DNA of 64,000 nucleotides from Bacteroidota bacterium (GCA_023459355.1 JAEWUM010000048.1:1-64000), one strand, 5' to 3'. Positions 8,272 to 18,425 are shown, numbered from the stretch's first letter. Made by a program: numbers and translations. Notes: a model not told the origin generated them from the letters alone.

Positions 8272-9702
8272 TTATTTCATTAATTTCTCAATTCTCTTTT
8301 TTATATCCGTATTATCCATCCTTCCCGCAAAATTTTCTGCTCCCACGCCAATAGCATAAACAGGCACTGAAGCGGCAGAATGGGAATTAGTTGTCCACCC
8401 GACTTGAGCTTTTTGATTCATGATTCCAACTGCAAGCACAGCAAGCGGATCATCTTTTGCATACAAGGTTTCTACAAGATTCACATCATCCTCTGAAAAA
8501 GTTGTCGCATAACAATCTTGAAGTAATTTCTCTTCTTCTGACGATATTTTTACCTTATCCCAAAATCCAAGATAGGTCTTCAACAAGGTTGTCACATCAT
8601 TCCATGTTGCTGTTTTACCTTTTTCTCTGCGTAAATCACGAATAATTGCCGACAGTTGATTAACAGATATTTTTTGATTTTTCAAAATCTGCAAATTCAA
8701 AACGGTGTATTTAATGCCAAGAGCCATTCCTCCTGTCTCATGATCTGCAGTCACTACAATCAATGTTTCGTCCGGATACTTTTTATAAAATTCGTATACT
8801 AAACGGATGTTTTTATCAAAATCAATTACTTCATTGACTACTGCTGCGGCATCATGTACATGTGAACAATGATCTATTTGTCCTCCTTCCATCACCATGA
8901 AAAATCCCTTTGGATTATCTTTTTGCAGAAACTCAAGCGCAGAAAGCGTGAGGTCAGTCAACTGCATATCATCGTTGTTTCGGTCAATAGCATAGGGTAA
9001 CGTTACATCCGGATACGACTTTTTTGGTAACATCAGTACTTTCTCAGCCGAACTAATTTTTCGGGAACAACTTCCTTTCACTACAATGTATCCTTTTTCC
9101 CGAAAATAATCAAATGCATCCGGATCTGTTGGGCTTTTCTTATTTTTGGTGGATTTCAGTCCTGCACCACCCAGAAAATTTATACCTGATTCCGCAGCCT
9201 GAATGGCAATTTGATACGATAAATTTCGATTATTCTGGTGCGCATAAAATGCTGCCGGTGTGGCATCATCTACACTCATTGATGTTATAACGGCTGTTTT
9301 CCATCCTTTTGCCTGTGCATTAACTATTAACGATGGTATCGGATTCCCTTCGGGATCAATACCTACGGTGTTGTTTTTTGTTTTAACCCCTGACGACAAA
9401 GCCGTTCCGGCAGCTGACGAACAAGTAATATAATGCGAAGCGGAATGAGTAGTAGCAAAACCTGCTACAGGGAAACGAGTAAAAAGCAAGCTATCACGAA
9501 TATCCTTCACATTTTCAGAAAGATAGAGTTGTGTTGCCTCTACCTGATTCATACCCATCCCGTCTCCAATGCAATAGAATATATACCTTGGTTGTCTGGC
9601 GGCAAGCAAAAAGCTTACCGACCAAACAAGTGTGAGTATTAACAAACGCCGATTAAAATCTGATGTCTTTAAAAATCGGTTTATTATATCAGATATCATC
9701 AC
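8272..9702 (-). CDS. Alkaline phosphatase (PhoA-type superfamily)
   Basis: An alkaline phosphatase that hydrolyses phosphomonoesters outside the cytoplasm. The N-terminus has a hydrophobic export segment (LLILTLVWSVSFLLAA) after a basic stretch. Metal and nucleophile blocks are clear: IGDGMG near residue 47, YITCSSAAGTALSSG with the nucleophilic Ser near residue 95, MEGGQIDHCSHVHD with metal ligands, VVTADHETGG, and NSHSAASVPVYAIG near the C-terminus. The nucleophile block reads CSSAAGTA where E. coli PhoA has DSAA, a common variant. Length (476) is normal. In locus A it would release phosphate from sugar phosphates or glycerol phosphate made by the phosphodiester-cleaving enzymes nearby. A start at the second Met is equally possible. 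Confidence 0.93.
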   Translation of the reverse strand: MMISDIINRFLKTSDFNRRLLILTLVWSVSFLLAARQPRYIFYCIGDGMGMNQVEATQLYLSENVKDIRDSLLFTRFPVAGFATTHSASHYITCSSAAGTALSSGVKTKNNTVGIDPEGNPIPSLIVNAQAKGWKTAVITSMSVDDATPAAFYAHQNNRNLSYQIAIQAAESGINFLGGAGLKSTKNKKSPTDPDAFDYFREKGYIVVKGSCSRKISSAEKVLMLPKKSYPDVTLPYAIDRNNDDMQLTDLTLSALEFLQKDNPKGFFMVMEGGQIDHCSHVHDAAAVVNEVIDFDKNIRLVYEFYKKYPDETLIVVTADHETGGMALGIKYTVLNLQILKNQKISVNQLSAIIRDLRREKGKTATWNDVTTLLKTYLGFWDKVKISSEEEKLLQDCYATTFSEDDVNLVETLYAKDDPLAVLAVGIMNQKAQVGWTTNSHSAASVPVYAIGVGAENFAGRMDNTDIKKRIEKLMK

Positions 9703-9737
9703 AATATTATTTGTTTAAATTTATATCCAGGATCAAA

Positions 9738-11498
9738 TCACTTTACCACTGCTCCAATGGACGGTTTCCCTTCACGACTTTTACCCGTTTGATCAAAAAG
9801 TATGATTTCATCTGGTATAACCGGATCAAAGTTTCCACCCAAGATTTGCAGATTAAGCAGTGGCATACCAAGTGTAACAGCTGGATTATTATCTCCTATC
9901 AGCACATGTGTTCTTGTCAATCCACCATTGGCACTGAGCACTCCCAAATGCAAGACAGGATCAAAAATATTGTCTGGCACAGTTACTCCATTTTGATCAT
10001 AAACAGTTTCGCTAATAATACTATATTTTATTAGACGAACATCTGTACTTCCGTTATAATCCTTTCCTGCAGTAGCCGAATTTCCGGAAATAATTGAGTT
10101 ATATATATTAATCGATGTATTTACATTAGCAACATTTAGCCCTCCACCATTTCCAACAGCACTATTACCTGTTATGGTTGAACTAATTAGATACAATGTT
10201 GCAATTTTTCCGGCAGCACCATATATTTGCATACCAGCTCCATGCGAAGATGACTCATTACCTGATATAGTCGAATTAATAACATATGCCACCGAATTTT
10301 CCCGGCCATAATAGCCACTTGCCGCAGCACCAGTCGTTTTATTACCTGTAATGGTACACCGAATAATATAGGTTGTACCTGTAACATTTGCATCCAACGA
10401 GTAAATACCTGCACCCACTCCGGTAGAAGTGTTATTTGACACTTCGCTATCATACAGATAAACCGTAGAACCTGCATTCCATAAACCACCACCGTTACCG
10501 CTTGGATTTAACGAAGAATTGTTTCTGATTTTACAACGGTTAAATGTAACATGAGCTGCTGAAAATATGTAAATACCTGCTGCTGCAGCCAGCGAATGAT
10601 TATCAGTAATATCACAATCATTGATTTCTACAACTGATTTTCCAATAACTAAACCGCCACCGTAGTTTCTTACAAATGTAACTCCATTAACCGAAACTGA
10701 TCCGGTTGAGGCTCCCATTGCTTCTCCATCACGAATAGTCAATCCTGAAAGTGTAACTTTCCTTCCTGTTTCAATTGGAGCAGCTATCACAACTGTGTGT
10801 GCTGATTTTGTTCCACCATTAATGCCACTTAAAACTGTCGGATTGGCATTAGGATCTGCAACAGCTCCTTCAGCAGGATTGACAGGGTAACCACCCATAA
10901 GTGCAATATTATTGTAGATTGCAAAAGTAATATCTTGCGCATTGGTCCCTCCATTCAATTTTACATTTGGCGTATAGGTACCTGCTGCAATAAAAATACT
11001 ATCACCACTAACAGAGAGAGCTAAAGCATTATCAAGCGTGGTGGCGTTTGCCCATGAGAGTCCATCGGCAGTAACATCACCATTAGTTTTTACATAATAT
11101 CGGACTGAGACATCCGGTAGAGGATCACCTGCTTCCTGTATAACAATTAACTCTTTCCTGTATTCATTTGTTATCCACGCCGTCACCTTACCTGTACGAC
11201 TTTCCAAACTGATATTCTTAGCTACTTTCATATACACTGTATCAGTTGCTAAACCGTTTTGTTTTTCGAAAGTAATCCACTCTACATTACTTTGCACACG
11301 CCAAGGGAGATTAGAAGTAAGCAACAATTTGTAAGTAGAATCTTTTTTGATTACATTAACAGTGCCCGATTCGAAAGACATCTCCGGGTCTTTGGGTGTA
11401 AATTTACTCAAATCCACATCCTCGACACAAGCGTTAAATACCTGAACTGCGATTAATAAGACTAAAAAATATCCAGTATTTCTTATTTTTGATTTCAT
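9738..11498 (-). CDS. BACON-domain/beta-helix surface lipoprotein
   Basis: The N-terminus is a lipoprotein signal with lipobox Cys at residue 24 (VFNAC) followed by VEDVD; the acidic residues after Cys match the Bacteroidota export signal for surface lipoproteins. Residues about 40-120 form a BACON domain (LLTSNLPWRVQSNVEWITF, then RTGKVTAWITNEYRKELIV), usually a carbohydrate- or mucin-binding spacer. Next comes the same module as in the neighbouring beta-helix proteins (YYVKTNGDVTADGLSWA, LMGGYPVNPAEGA), then repeating beta-helix coils (STISGNESSSHGAGMQIYG and similar). There is no T9SS tail, so anchoring is by lipid. No active site recognised. Probably a surface glycan-binding protein or lyase-like hydrolase of locus A. 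Confidence 0.8.
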   Translation of the reverse strand: MKSKIRNTGYFLVLLIAVQVFNACVEDVDLSKFTPKDPEMSFESGTVNVIKKDSTYKLLLTSNLPWRVQSNVEWITFEKQNGLATDTVYMKVAKNISLESRTGKVTAWITNEYRKELIVIQEAGDPLPDVSVRYYVKTNGDVTADGLSWANATTLDNALALSVSGDSIFIAAGTYTPNVKLNGGTNAQDITFAIYNNIALMGGYPVNPAEGAVADPNANPTVLSGINGGTKSAHTVVIAAPIETGRKVTLSGLTIRDGEAMGASTGSVSVNGVTFVRNYGGGLVIGKSVVEINDCDITDNHSLAAAAGIYIFSAAHVTFNRCKIRNNSSLNPSGNGGGLWNAGSTVYLYDSEVSNNTSTGVGAGIYSLDANVTGTTYIIRCTITGNKTTGAAASGYYGRENSVAYVINSTISGNESSSHGAGMQIYGAAGKIATLYLISSTITGNSAVGNGGGLNVANVNTSINIYNSIISGNSATAGKDYNGSTDVRLIKYSIISETVYDQNGVTVPDNIFDPVLHLGVLSANGGLTRTHVLIGDNNPAVTLGMPLLNLQILGGNFDPVIPDEIILFDQTGKSREGKPSIGAVVK

Positions 11499-11526
11499 TT
11501 GCTTATAATTTTATGATGGTGGATAA

Positions 11527-12459
11527 TTAATTTCCGATTAATAAAAGCCCATTTGCAACAGCTCGTTCTTTACCACCGCCATCGTATGGCCAATTACGGA
11601 TTTCAAAACGTCCATCGACAAAATCAGGCGTATTACGCACAAAAAAAGTAGTTGAGCCACCTCCATCCAAATTGATTGCATTATAAGCTCCTAATGCAAT
11701 CATACATTTGCCTAGTTCCACATATTGCATTCCATTTGAATACCAGAAATTTCGTCCATCCACAGCCAACATCCATACTCTTTTACCGTCTTTGGATACC
11801 CCTATACAAGTGCGGGGCTCAACCCTATCATCCGTTTGGATTGAAAGAGCTCCTCTTTCTACTAACCAAACCCTTCCTCCAAGGGCTTCTTTAAACAAAG
11901 ATTTGAGTTCAGGGTACTCATCTTGTCCGGCAATCAATGCTTTCTTATCAGAAGTTATGGCAAAATAAGTACAAACAGCATCTGTAAAAGTAGTTTTAAT
12001 TCCTTCTCCATCTTTGTATACAATTCCTTGTGGGGCACCGTTGGTAGTATTAAAAAAGTCTCCGTTTATACCTCCCCAAACTTTGTGACCTTCAGCATCT
12101 TCGTAAGAAGCTTGCTCTGTCATTGGCTGCATTGCAAAAGCAGGTTTGTTATTGGGAGTAGACACTTCAATATTGATATTGGGATTTGTCAAATCAATCT
12201 CAAAAACAAATGCCTTCATTGCCAATCCCTTCATTGATAGATATGCAATTTCGGTTGCAGTTACACCCGCAGTTACCATATATGAAATATCACTTTTGAT
12301 TTGAGCAATTAAATCAGTTCCATTTACCAACAAAGCTCCGGTTTCTGTTTTCGGAATAGCTTTGTACTCATACGTAGTTTCTTGATCTTCACACGAAAAC
12401 CACATGAAAGCTACCATAATGAGAACTAACACATTAATATACTTTATATTTTGTTTCAT
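11527..12459 (-). CDS. Lipoprotein phosphodiester glycosidase (NAGPA domain)
   Basis: A lipoprotein with Cys at residue 23 (MWFSC) followed by EDQE, predicting outer-membrane and probably surface location. The remainder is one NAGPA domain (PF09992): VWGGINGDFFNTTNGAPQG, EPRTCIGVSKDGKRVW, MLAVDGRNFWYSNGMQ and NAINLDGGGSTTFF. The family cleaves GlcNAc-1-phosphodiesters in known members. It directly follows the SusD gene (34-base gap), the usual place for a surface glycan-binding or first-attack protein in a utilization locus, so it may define the substrate class. The domain is very similar to the C-terminal part of the chimera at 5272-6507, pointing to duplication. Length (310) fits a single-domain enzyme. 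Confidence 0.86.
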   Translation of the reverse strand: MKQNIKYINVLVLIMVAFMWFSCEDQETTYEYKAIPKTETGALLVNGTDLIAQIKSDISYMVTAGVTATEIAYLSMKGLAMKAFVFEIDLTNPNINIEVSTPNNKPAFAMQPMTEQASYEDAEGHKVWGGINGDFFNTTNGAPQGIVYKDGEGIKTTFTDAVCTYFAITSDKKALIAGQDEYPELKSLFKEALGGRVWLVERGALSIQTDDRVEPRTCIGVSKDGKRVWMLAVDGRNFWYSNGMQYVELGKCMIALGAYNAINLDGGGSTTFFVRNTPDFVDGRFEIRNWPYDGGGKERAVANGLLLIGN

Positions 12460-12493
12460 AATTTTTCTGTTATTCAGTTATTAAATTTGTCAA

Positions 12494-13786
12494 TCAATAT
12501 CCCGGGTTGGGTGTTAAATTCGGATTTAATTGCAATTCTTTCCCTGGAATGGGAAGCAACACCTGATAATCAAGCAAGCCGAGTTTTTCTTTTGCTACAC
12601 CAGTCCGTACATAATCATAATAGGCAAAACCTTCCGCCAACAACTCTTTACGGCGTTCAAGCAGAATAGCATCAAGGTATTCCGTATCACTACCGGGGTA
12701 AATAGGATTCAATCCTCGGAAAGTACGGAGTTCATTCAGACGGTCAACTCCCTCAATACGCCCTTTTGCTTCTGCACTGATAAGATACATTTCCGCAATA
12801 CGCGAAATAATTACCGGATCTTTCCCTGCTTGTCCACTCGGGTACTTATTGATACAGTTATTTCCCGAAACAGCATCGATAGAAATAGCTTTACGATTAT
12901 CATTTGTACCGTCAAACATCGTCATTACATCAGGAGACGGCCGATAAGCGTATTGCCCTTTTACAGCGTGTGCATAAGAATAAAATAAATCACTGATGTT
13001 GATACTGGATTCGTTCGATACATTCTCAAATGCAAACAAAATTTCTGTGTTTTGTTTTTTTCGGAAGATTTTATCGAAACTGTCCAACTTATATTTGCCG
13101 GAGGTAATCAGTGACTCTGCTAATGTGGCCGCCTCAGTCATTTTGTTTTGACTAAGCATTACACGCGCTTTGAGTGCTATGGCAGCGTCTTTCGACACAT
13201 AATAATAGGTCGTTGGTACACCTAAGCGACTGATGGCATTATCCAAGTCTTCCTCTATAAAAGCCCAAACCCTATCTACAGGATCTCGTTTAACCAACTC
13301 ATTAGTATTTTTACGCAGTATTGGCACAGATCCCCAGCGTGTTACCAGCGAATAATAAATATACGCGCGGAAATAATCTGCTTCGCCTAAATATATTGTA
13401 TTTTGTGCGGAAGGAGGAAATGCTTCCACGACTGATATTAGATTATTTACTTCGTATAATGCTCCAAAAAGCCCATTCCAGCTATTCACAACAACACCTC
13501 CTAATGGACTTAACGTCATATCAATCAAACTTTTGGGATTAGCTGTGGCATTATTGGTCAGATTTCCACCCAAAATATCGAATAGAATGAAACCTGCGGC
13601 TGTTGGTTTGTTTTGCACTGCATTATACATCCCATTACGTAAAATAGGTAGATCTTTCTCTGTAATTGCTTCTGGCGGAATAGCCGAATGAGAATAGATA
13701 TTCAATTCATCTCCACAGTATGTAAATAACAGAACCATGGTTAACATGATTAAGACATTACCTGATTTTTTCACTATGTTTCTCAT
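12494..13786 (-). CDS. SusD/RagB-type nutrient-binding lipoprotein (locus A)
   Basis: SusD-family proteins cap a SusC channel and hold glycan at the cell surface. The signal ends at a lipobox Cys at residue 24 (FTYC) followed by GDELN. SusD features are the N-terminal helical TPR region (EADYFRAYIYYSLVTRWGSV), KRDPVDRVWAFIEEDLDNAI and ALKARVMLSQNKMTEAATLAE, and a C-terminal block with ISRIAEMYLISAEAKGR, LNELRTFRGLNP and LLERRKELLAEGFAYYDYVR. Length (430) is slightly short for SusD but complete. It lies 21 bases after the SusC gene and is surely co-transcribed with it. Confidence 0.94.
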   Translation of the reverse strand: MRNIVKKSGNVLIMLTMVLLFTYCGDELNIYSHSAIPPEAITEKDLPILRNGMYNAVQNKPTAAGFILFDILGGNLTNNATANPKSLIDMTLSPLGGVVVNSWNGLFGALYEVNNLISVVEAFPPSAQNTIYLGEADYFRAYIYYSLVTRWGSVPILRKNTNELVKRDPVDRVWAFIEEDLDNAISRLGVPTTYYYVSKDAAIALKARVMLSQNKMTEAATLAESLITSGKYKLDSFDKIFRKKQNTEILFAFENVSNESSINISDLFYSYAHAVKGQYAYRPSPDVMTMFDGTNDNRKAISIDAVSGNNCINKYPSGQAGKDPVIISRIAEMYLISAEAKGRIEGVDRLNELRTFRGLNPIYPGSDTEYLDAILLERRKELLAEGFAYYDYVRTGVAKEKLGLLDYQVLLPIPGKELQLNPNLTPNPGY

Positions 13787-13807
13787 ATTACTTTGACTTT
13801 AAATACG

Positions 13808-16800
13808 TTATAAATTAATATTAGCTCCAATAGAAAACATACGTGGCTGTGGTACATTCCAATTATCATTGCCCGTAAATTGTGGATCCATATTGCTGTT
13901 CACTTCTGGATCCCATCCAGAATAACGAGTTAGCAACCAAAGATTGTCACCCTGAGCATATAACCGAACTCCTTTCAATTTTACTTTTGATAATACTTTC
14001 TTGGGCAAATTGTAAGAAAGAGTAAGAGCACGCAGGCGAATAAAAGATCCATCCTCAAGCCATCGGTCTGAATTCCGATTATTTTTATTGTCTGCAGCTA
14101 CAATACGTGGATATATATTGGTTGATCCCGGTCCATCCCAATAATTCAGTGCATATTTTTCCAATACTGCATCCCGATAACCCGGATGTGCTACAACAGT
14201 TTTATATTGTGCATATACATCGTTGCCATACATATATGAAAAGAATATGTCCAACTGCCATCCTTTATGTTTGAATGTATTGTTCCAACCTCCAAAGAAA
14301 TCGGGAACAGAAGAACCGATAACCTGTCGGTCATTATCATTTATAATATTGTTACCATCAGCATCATACCATTTCACATCTCCGGCACGTGTTCCTAAAT
14401 CATATTGTTCTTGAGGGACTTCTCCATCGTATTGAAATATACCCACCTGTTTAAAAATATAGAATATTCCCATTTCCTTACCTACCTGTAGTGCTCTGTT
14501 GCTTCCGATACTGATGGGTTTATCATCTCCTAACAAAGAAGTAATCTTATTTTGGTTGGTCGCAATATTGAATTGGGTAAGCCATTGAACTTCTCCAATC
14601 TTAAAATGTGTATTGAATGTAAATTCTGAACCATAATTACGCATAGAGCCAACATTTGCCAGCATGGAAGTTTTGCCGGTAGTTGCCGGTGTAGGCATTG
14701 AATAAAGTAAATCATGTGTATTTTTAAGGTACACATCAAACATAATATTGATTTTCCCTTTTAGAAATCCCAAATCAAATCCCGCATCATATTGATCGGC
14801 AGTTTCCCATTTCAAATCTTTATTACCAAATGAGGAGGTAAGGATACCATTCTGTTCCCGGTAATTACTTCCAGCACTCATTAAGGACTGGTAAGCATAA
14901 TTTCCAATACCTGCCTGATTTCCTGTTTTACCATAACTTGCACGTATTTTTAAATCTGTATCTGTATCTTTCATAAAATCTTCTTCTGACACATTCCATC
15001 CTAAAGAAACTGAAGGAAACCACCCCCAGCGATTCTCTGGTGCAAATTTCGATGAGCCATCTGTTCGCAATGTTCCACTTAAGATGTAGCGTTCGAGCCA
15101 CGATAACGTCACTCGTCCAAAATATGATTCCATTGCATATTCAGAAAGATTCCCACTTGCATCATATATAAGAGCTGCAGCCGAAACCACATCGAAAGTA
15201 GGAGAAGGGAAACCCTTGCTATTAATCATTGACGTCCTGGTTGAAACTTTTTGGAATGACTGTCCAAGCATCGCTGACACCTCTAAATTTGAGAGTTTAT
15301 CATTGTAAGTCAGCAAATTATCCGATAATAGATTATTAATAAAAGAGTTATACTCCACTATATTTCCGAAAACGGGTGTGCTATCATCAGCCGAAACAGT
15401 TCCTGAACCATATGGATGTTTTTCATAATAGTTTTTGTAATCATATATGGATGTAATGTCAGTGCTGAGTGAGTACTTGTATGACAATTTTTTATTTAAC
15501 TTTAATGTACTATAAAATGTTCCAAGGTAACGATAATTATCTATATAGGCTTTTTGTTCGTTTAGTACCTGTACAGCATTGTGACGTGTCAATTCATCCG
15601 TTCCTCCAATATAATAATTTCCATTGGGTTTGTAAGGCCGGTCAAAAGGACGCTGTTCAATGGCTCGTCCAATAACAGTTGAACCAAGATTAGCACCTGG
15701 CACTTGATTATTTTTTATATAATTTCCACTTGTATTCGCTCCTACTTCAATCCAGGAACTTAGTTCATGACTAACTTTGGCACTCAGGTTAATTTTCTGA
15801 ATGGCATTCGTTTTCATGATACCAGTCTGATTAGTATAATTTGCTCCAATATAGTATTTAGTTGTTTTGTTTCCACCAGAGAAATTGATATCAGCATTTA
15901 ACGACTTTCCTGTTTGTGTAACCAAGCTCATCCAGTCAGTTGTACTGTGATCACCGAATGGGTTGTCTATTGGTACCATATATCCAGATGTACCAATTGA
16001 ATAGTTGTATTGTTTGTTGTAGTTTGCTCTACCAATATTCATCACTTTTACATATAAATCAGAATCAGCCATTTTCACTTTGTGTATATTAGGAAAACGA
16101 GAAATACCTGTATTTACATTTACACGTATTTCTGATTTACCTTCTTTTCCCGATTTGGTAGTAATTAACACCACTCCGTTGGTTGCCCGCGAACCATAAA
16201 TAGCTGCCGATGCAGCATCTTTCAAAATATCAATAGATTCAATATCAGATAAATTTAAAGAAGATAGTGAACTCAAAGGTTCTCCAAAATTAAAAAGCTC
16301 TGTATCGGTATTTGTAATAGGGACTCCATCAACAACATACAGAGGCTCATTCCCAGCGGTAATTGATGATGCACCACGAATCTGAATACGCTCGCGACTT
16401 CCAAGATTCCCGGATCCTAATGACACTGTAACTCCGGCTACACGTCCATCAAGTAATTGGCTGGGTGAAAGAACATTTCGCAAAGTTGAATCATCAATCT
16501 TCACTTTCGAAATCGCGTTCGTTACCAACGACCTGCGTTGTGTTCCATAACCGATTACAACTAATTCGTCAAGTGCCTTTACATCTTCATTCAAAATCAC
16601 TTTCAGATTACTTTTCCCGTCAATCTGTACTATTTCCGCGTTATAACCAATGTATGAGATATTCAGTTTGCCGTCGAGCGGCGCTTCAATACTGAACTTT
16701 CCATCAATATCGGTAATGGTACCGGCTGTTGTTCCCTCTAACTTGACAGTAGCTCCGACAATCTCCTGTCCGTTAAAATCGGTTACAACACCGGTTACCC

Positions 16801-17161
16801 TGATTGTGTTTTGTTTTACCGGCACTTTCTCTGCTTTTCTCAACACAATTTGTTTTCCGTCGACACTGAAAGTAATCCCGGAACCTTCAAAAACTTTTGT
16901 CAGCACCTGTCTGACTTCTTCTTTGCTGGCATTCACAGTTACTTTACGGTTTACATCAACAATTTGTTTGTTGTAGAGAAATCGGTATTCAGTTTTCGAT
17001 TCAATTGCATTTAACACTTCCTCCACGGTTGCATTCTTCACATTAAGGCTTACTGTCGAATTTTGAGCCTGTAATGAAACCGGTAAAAGATGGATTAAAC
17101 CACACATGATAAAAACGAACACAGACCGATTGAGCTTCAGCCTTATGAAAGGCTTTTTCAT
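13808..17161 (-). CDS. SusC/RagA TonB-dependent transducer with STN domain (locus A)
   Basis: Outer-membrane TonB-dependent channel that imports oligosaccharides with SusD. The start at 17161 gives a normal signal peptide (MKKPFIRLKLNRSVFVFIMC); in-frame ATG at 17194 is an alternative. After the signal comes an STN domain (VSLNVKNATVEEVLNAIE, TEYRFLYNKQIVDV), which passes a binding signal to an anti-sigma factor. A carboxypeptidase-regulatory-like domain (VTGVVTDFNGQEIVGATVKL), the SusC signature (LDELVVIGYGTQRRS) and the plug (GVTVSLGSG, RIQIRGASSITAGNEPLYVV) follow, then the beta-barrel ending in MFSIGANINL. About 1117 residues, full length. The STN domain and the sigma/FecR pair directly upstream together suggest that locus A is switched on by substrate through the transducer route. 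Confidence 0.95.
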   Translation of the reverse strand: MKKPFIRLKLNRSVFVFIMCGLIHLLPVSLQAQNSTVSLNVKNATVEEVLNAIESKTEYRFLYNKQIVDVNRKVTVNASKEEVRQVLTKVFEGSGITFSVDGKQIVLRKAEKVPVKQNTIRVTGVVTDFNGQEIVGATVKLEGTTAGTITDIDGKFSIEAPLDGKLNISYIGYNAEIVQIDGKSNLKVILNEDVKALDELVVIGYGTQRRSLVTNAISKVKIDDSTLRNVLSPSQLLDGRVAGVTVSLGSGNLGSRERIQIRGASSITAGNEPLYVVDGVPITNTDTELFNFGEPLSSLSSLNLSDIESIDILKDAASAAIYGSRATNGVVLITTKSGKEGKSEIRVNVNTGISRFPNIHKVKMADSDLYVKVMNIGRANYNKQYNYSIGTSGYMVPIDNPFGDHSTTDWMSLVTQTGKSLNADINFSGGNKTTKYYIGANYTNQTGIMKTNAIQKINLSAKVSHELSSWIEVGANTSGNYIKNNQVPGANLGSTVIGRAIEQRPFDRPYKPNGNYYIGGTDELTRHNAVQVLNEQKAYIDNYRYLGTFYSTLKLNKKLSYKYSLSTDITSIYDYKNYYEKHPYGSGTVSADDSTPVFGNIVEYNSFINNLLSDNLLTYNDKLSNLEVSAMLGQSFQKVSTRTSMINSKGFPSPTFDVVSAAALIYDASGNLSEYAMESYFGRVTLSWLERYILSGTLRTDGSSKFAPENRWGWFPSVSLGWNVSEEDFMKDTDTDLKIRASYGKTGNQAGIGNYAYQSLMSAGSNYREQNGILTSSFGNKDLKWETADQYDAGFDLGFLKGKINIMFDVYLKNTHDLLYSMPTPATTGKTSMLANVGSMRNYGSEFTFNTHFKIGEVQWLTQFNIATNQNKITSLLGDDKPISIGSNRALQVGKEMGIFYIFKQVGIFQYDGEVPQEQYDLGTRAGDVKWYDADGNNIINDNDRQVIGSSVPDFFGGWNNTFKHKGWQLDIFFSYMYGNDVYAQYKTVVAHPGYRDAVLEKYALNYWDGPGSTNIYPRIVAADNKNNRNSDRWLEDGSFIRLRALTLSYNLPKKVLSKVKLKGVRLYAQGDNLWLLTRYSGWDPEVNSNMDPQFTGNDNWNVPQPRMFSIGANINL

Positions 17162-17265
17162 CGATGCAATTTTGTTTTTGAGCGTAAAATTCATAATGAT
17201 TATTGAATTAATTAAAAATAAGGTTGATTGATGTTGTTTAATTATGACGTATGAGCAATAAAAAA

Positions 17266-17300
17266 CCACATAGGTAAATTAAAAATATTTACCTATGTGG
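17266..17300. terminator. Bidirectional intrinsic terminator between fecR and susC
   Basis: CCACATAGGTAAAT at 17266-17279 is perfectly inverted at 17287-17300 with a seven-base loop. A run ATTTTTTAT follows on the plus strand and TTTTTTATTG on the minus strand, so it can work in both directions. On the minus strand it separates the sigma/anti-sigma genes from the SusC operon, which therefore should have its own promoter in 17195-17265. Confidence 0.85.
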
Positions 17301-17328
17301 ATTTTTTATCGTTTAATACAAAAAAGAT

Positions 17329-18360
17329 CTACCTTTTGTAAACTTCAATTTTTTCTTTGCTGAAAGCTCCAGAACCGGACCTTACCCTTTTGGAGTGCTC
17401 ATATCTTATTGGCGCAGAAAGTTTGAGCAGATTTAAAATTTCATCCAGCGATTCTCCCTCGAATGTGGCACGGTATAATTGAGAAGCGATATCAACATCT
17501 TTTACCGAAATCTCGACATTATACATCAATCCGATTTTCTTGAAAACATAATCAAGCCTGTCATCTCTGAAGGCAAGCACTCCGTCTTTCCACGCTATCC
17601 ATTTGTAGGTATCGACCGTGGACAGCTTATATTTATTCGACTGATTATTAAAACTAATCCTTTGACTCGGTTGCATATCCAGTTTTCTTCTACCGCTGAT
17701 ATCTACATCAACCTTGCCATGCACAAGCGTTACAGCTACGATGGTATCCGTTTCGTATGCTTCGACATTGAAAGCGGTACCGGTTGCCTCCACAGTCAAC
17801 TTTTCAGTATTTACTACAAACGGATTCTTTTTATCTGATTTTACCTCAAAGAAAGCCTCTCCTGTCAGAGAAACGTTACGAGACCCGCTTTTAAATTCAA
17901 TCGGATATTTAAGTTTACTACCTGAATTCAGCCATACGGAGGAACCGTCGGGTAAACTGATTTTTGAACGAACACCATAAGGAGAAAACACTTCCTGATA
18001 GGCTGTTTGCGGATTGAAATCGGTGTCTCTGCTTAGCAAATAACCCATTAACACCATAACAGGTATAAACAAAACAGCTGCAATTCGTTGCCACCAGACT
18101 AATATCTTCAAGGATTTTTTCGGCGATAACCGTTCATTTTCGGCTATCTTTTGGTGCACATTACGAATCGCATGCTCAACATTCACTTCTTCCGGATCAA
18201 ATGACTGATGAGACGACTGCCAGAGGTTGATCATTTGCCCAAGGTATTCTTGATTATCGGCACTTTCGGACAACCAGCCATCCAATAGTTTTCTTTCCTC
18301 AACAGTAATGCTGTTTGAAAGTAATCGGGTTATTAATATGTCTATTTTATTATTTTGCAT
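17329..18360 (-). CDS. FecR-family anti-sigma factor
   Basis: Inner-membrane anti-sigma factor that holds the partner ECF sigma factor until the SusC transducer signals. The cytoplasmic N-terminus (about 80 residues) carries the FecR N-terminal helices (SITVEERKLLDGWLSES). One membrane segment lies near residues 87-108 (RIAAVLFIPVMVLMGYLL). The periplasmic FecR domain follows (YGVRSKISLPDGSSVWLNSG, SLTGEAFFEV, VEATGTAFNVEAY), then a DUF4974-like domain (RLDYVFKKIGLMYNVEI) that resembles the STN domain and probably contacts it. Length (343) is usual. It starts 65 bases after the sigma gene on the same strand. Confidence 0.94.
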   Translation of the reverse strand: MQNNKIDILITRLLSNSITVEERKLLDGWLSESADNQEYLGQMINLWQSSHQSFDPEEVNVEHAIRNVHQKIAENERLSPKKSLKILVWWQRIAAVLFIPVMVLMGYLLSRDTDFNPQTAYQEVFSPYGVRSKISLPDGSSVWLNSGSKLKYPIEFKSGSRNVSLTGEAFFEVKSDKKNPFVVNTEKLTVEATGTAFNVEAYETDTIVAVTLVHGKVDVDISGRRKLDMQPSQRISFNNQSNKYKLSTVDTYKWIAWKDGVLAFRDDRLDYVFKKIGLMYNVEISVKDVDIASQLYRATFEGESLDEILNLLKLSAPIRYEHSKRVRSGSGAFSKEKIEVYKR

Positions 18361-18425
18361 CTTATTTATACCTTGCTACTGTTACGACGTTTTACGATTA
18401 TATTTCCACATTGTAATTACATATT

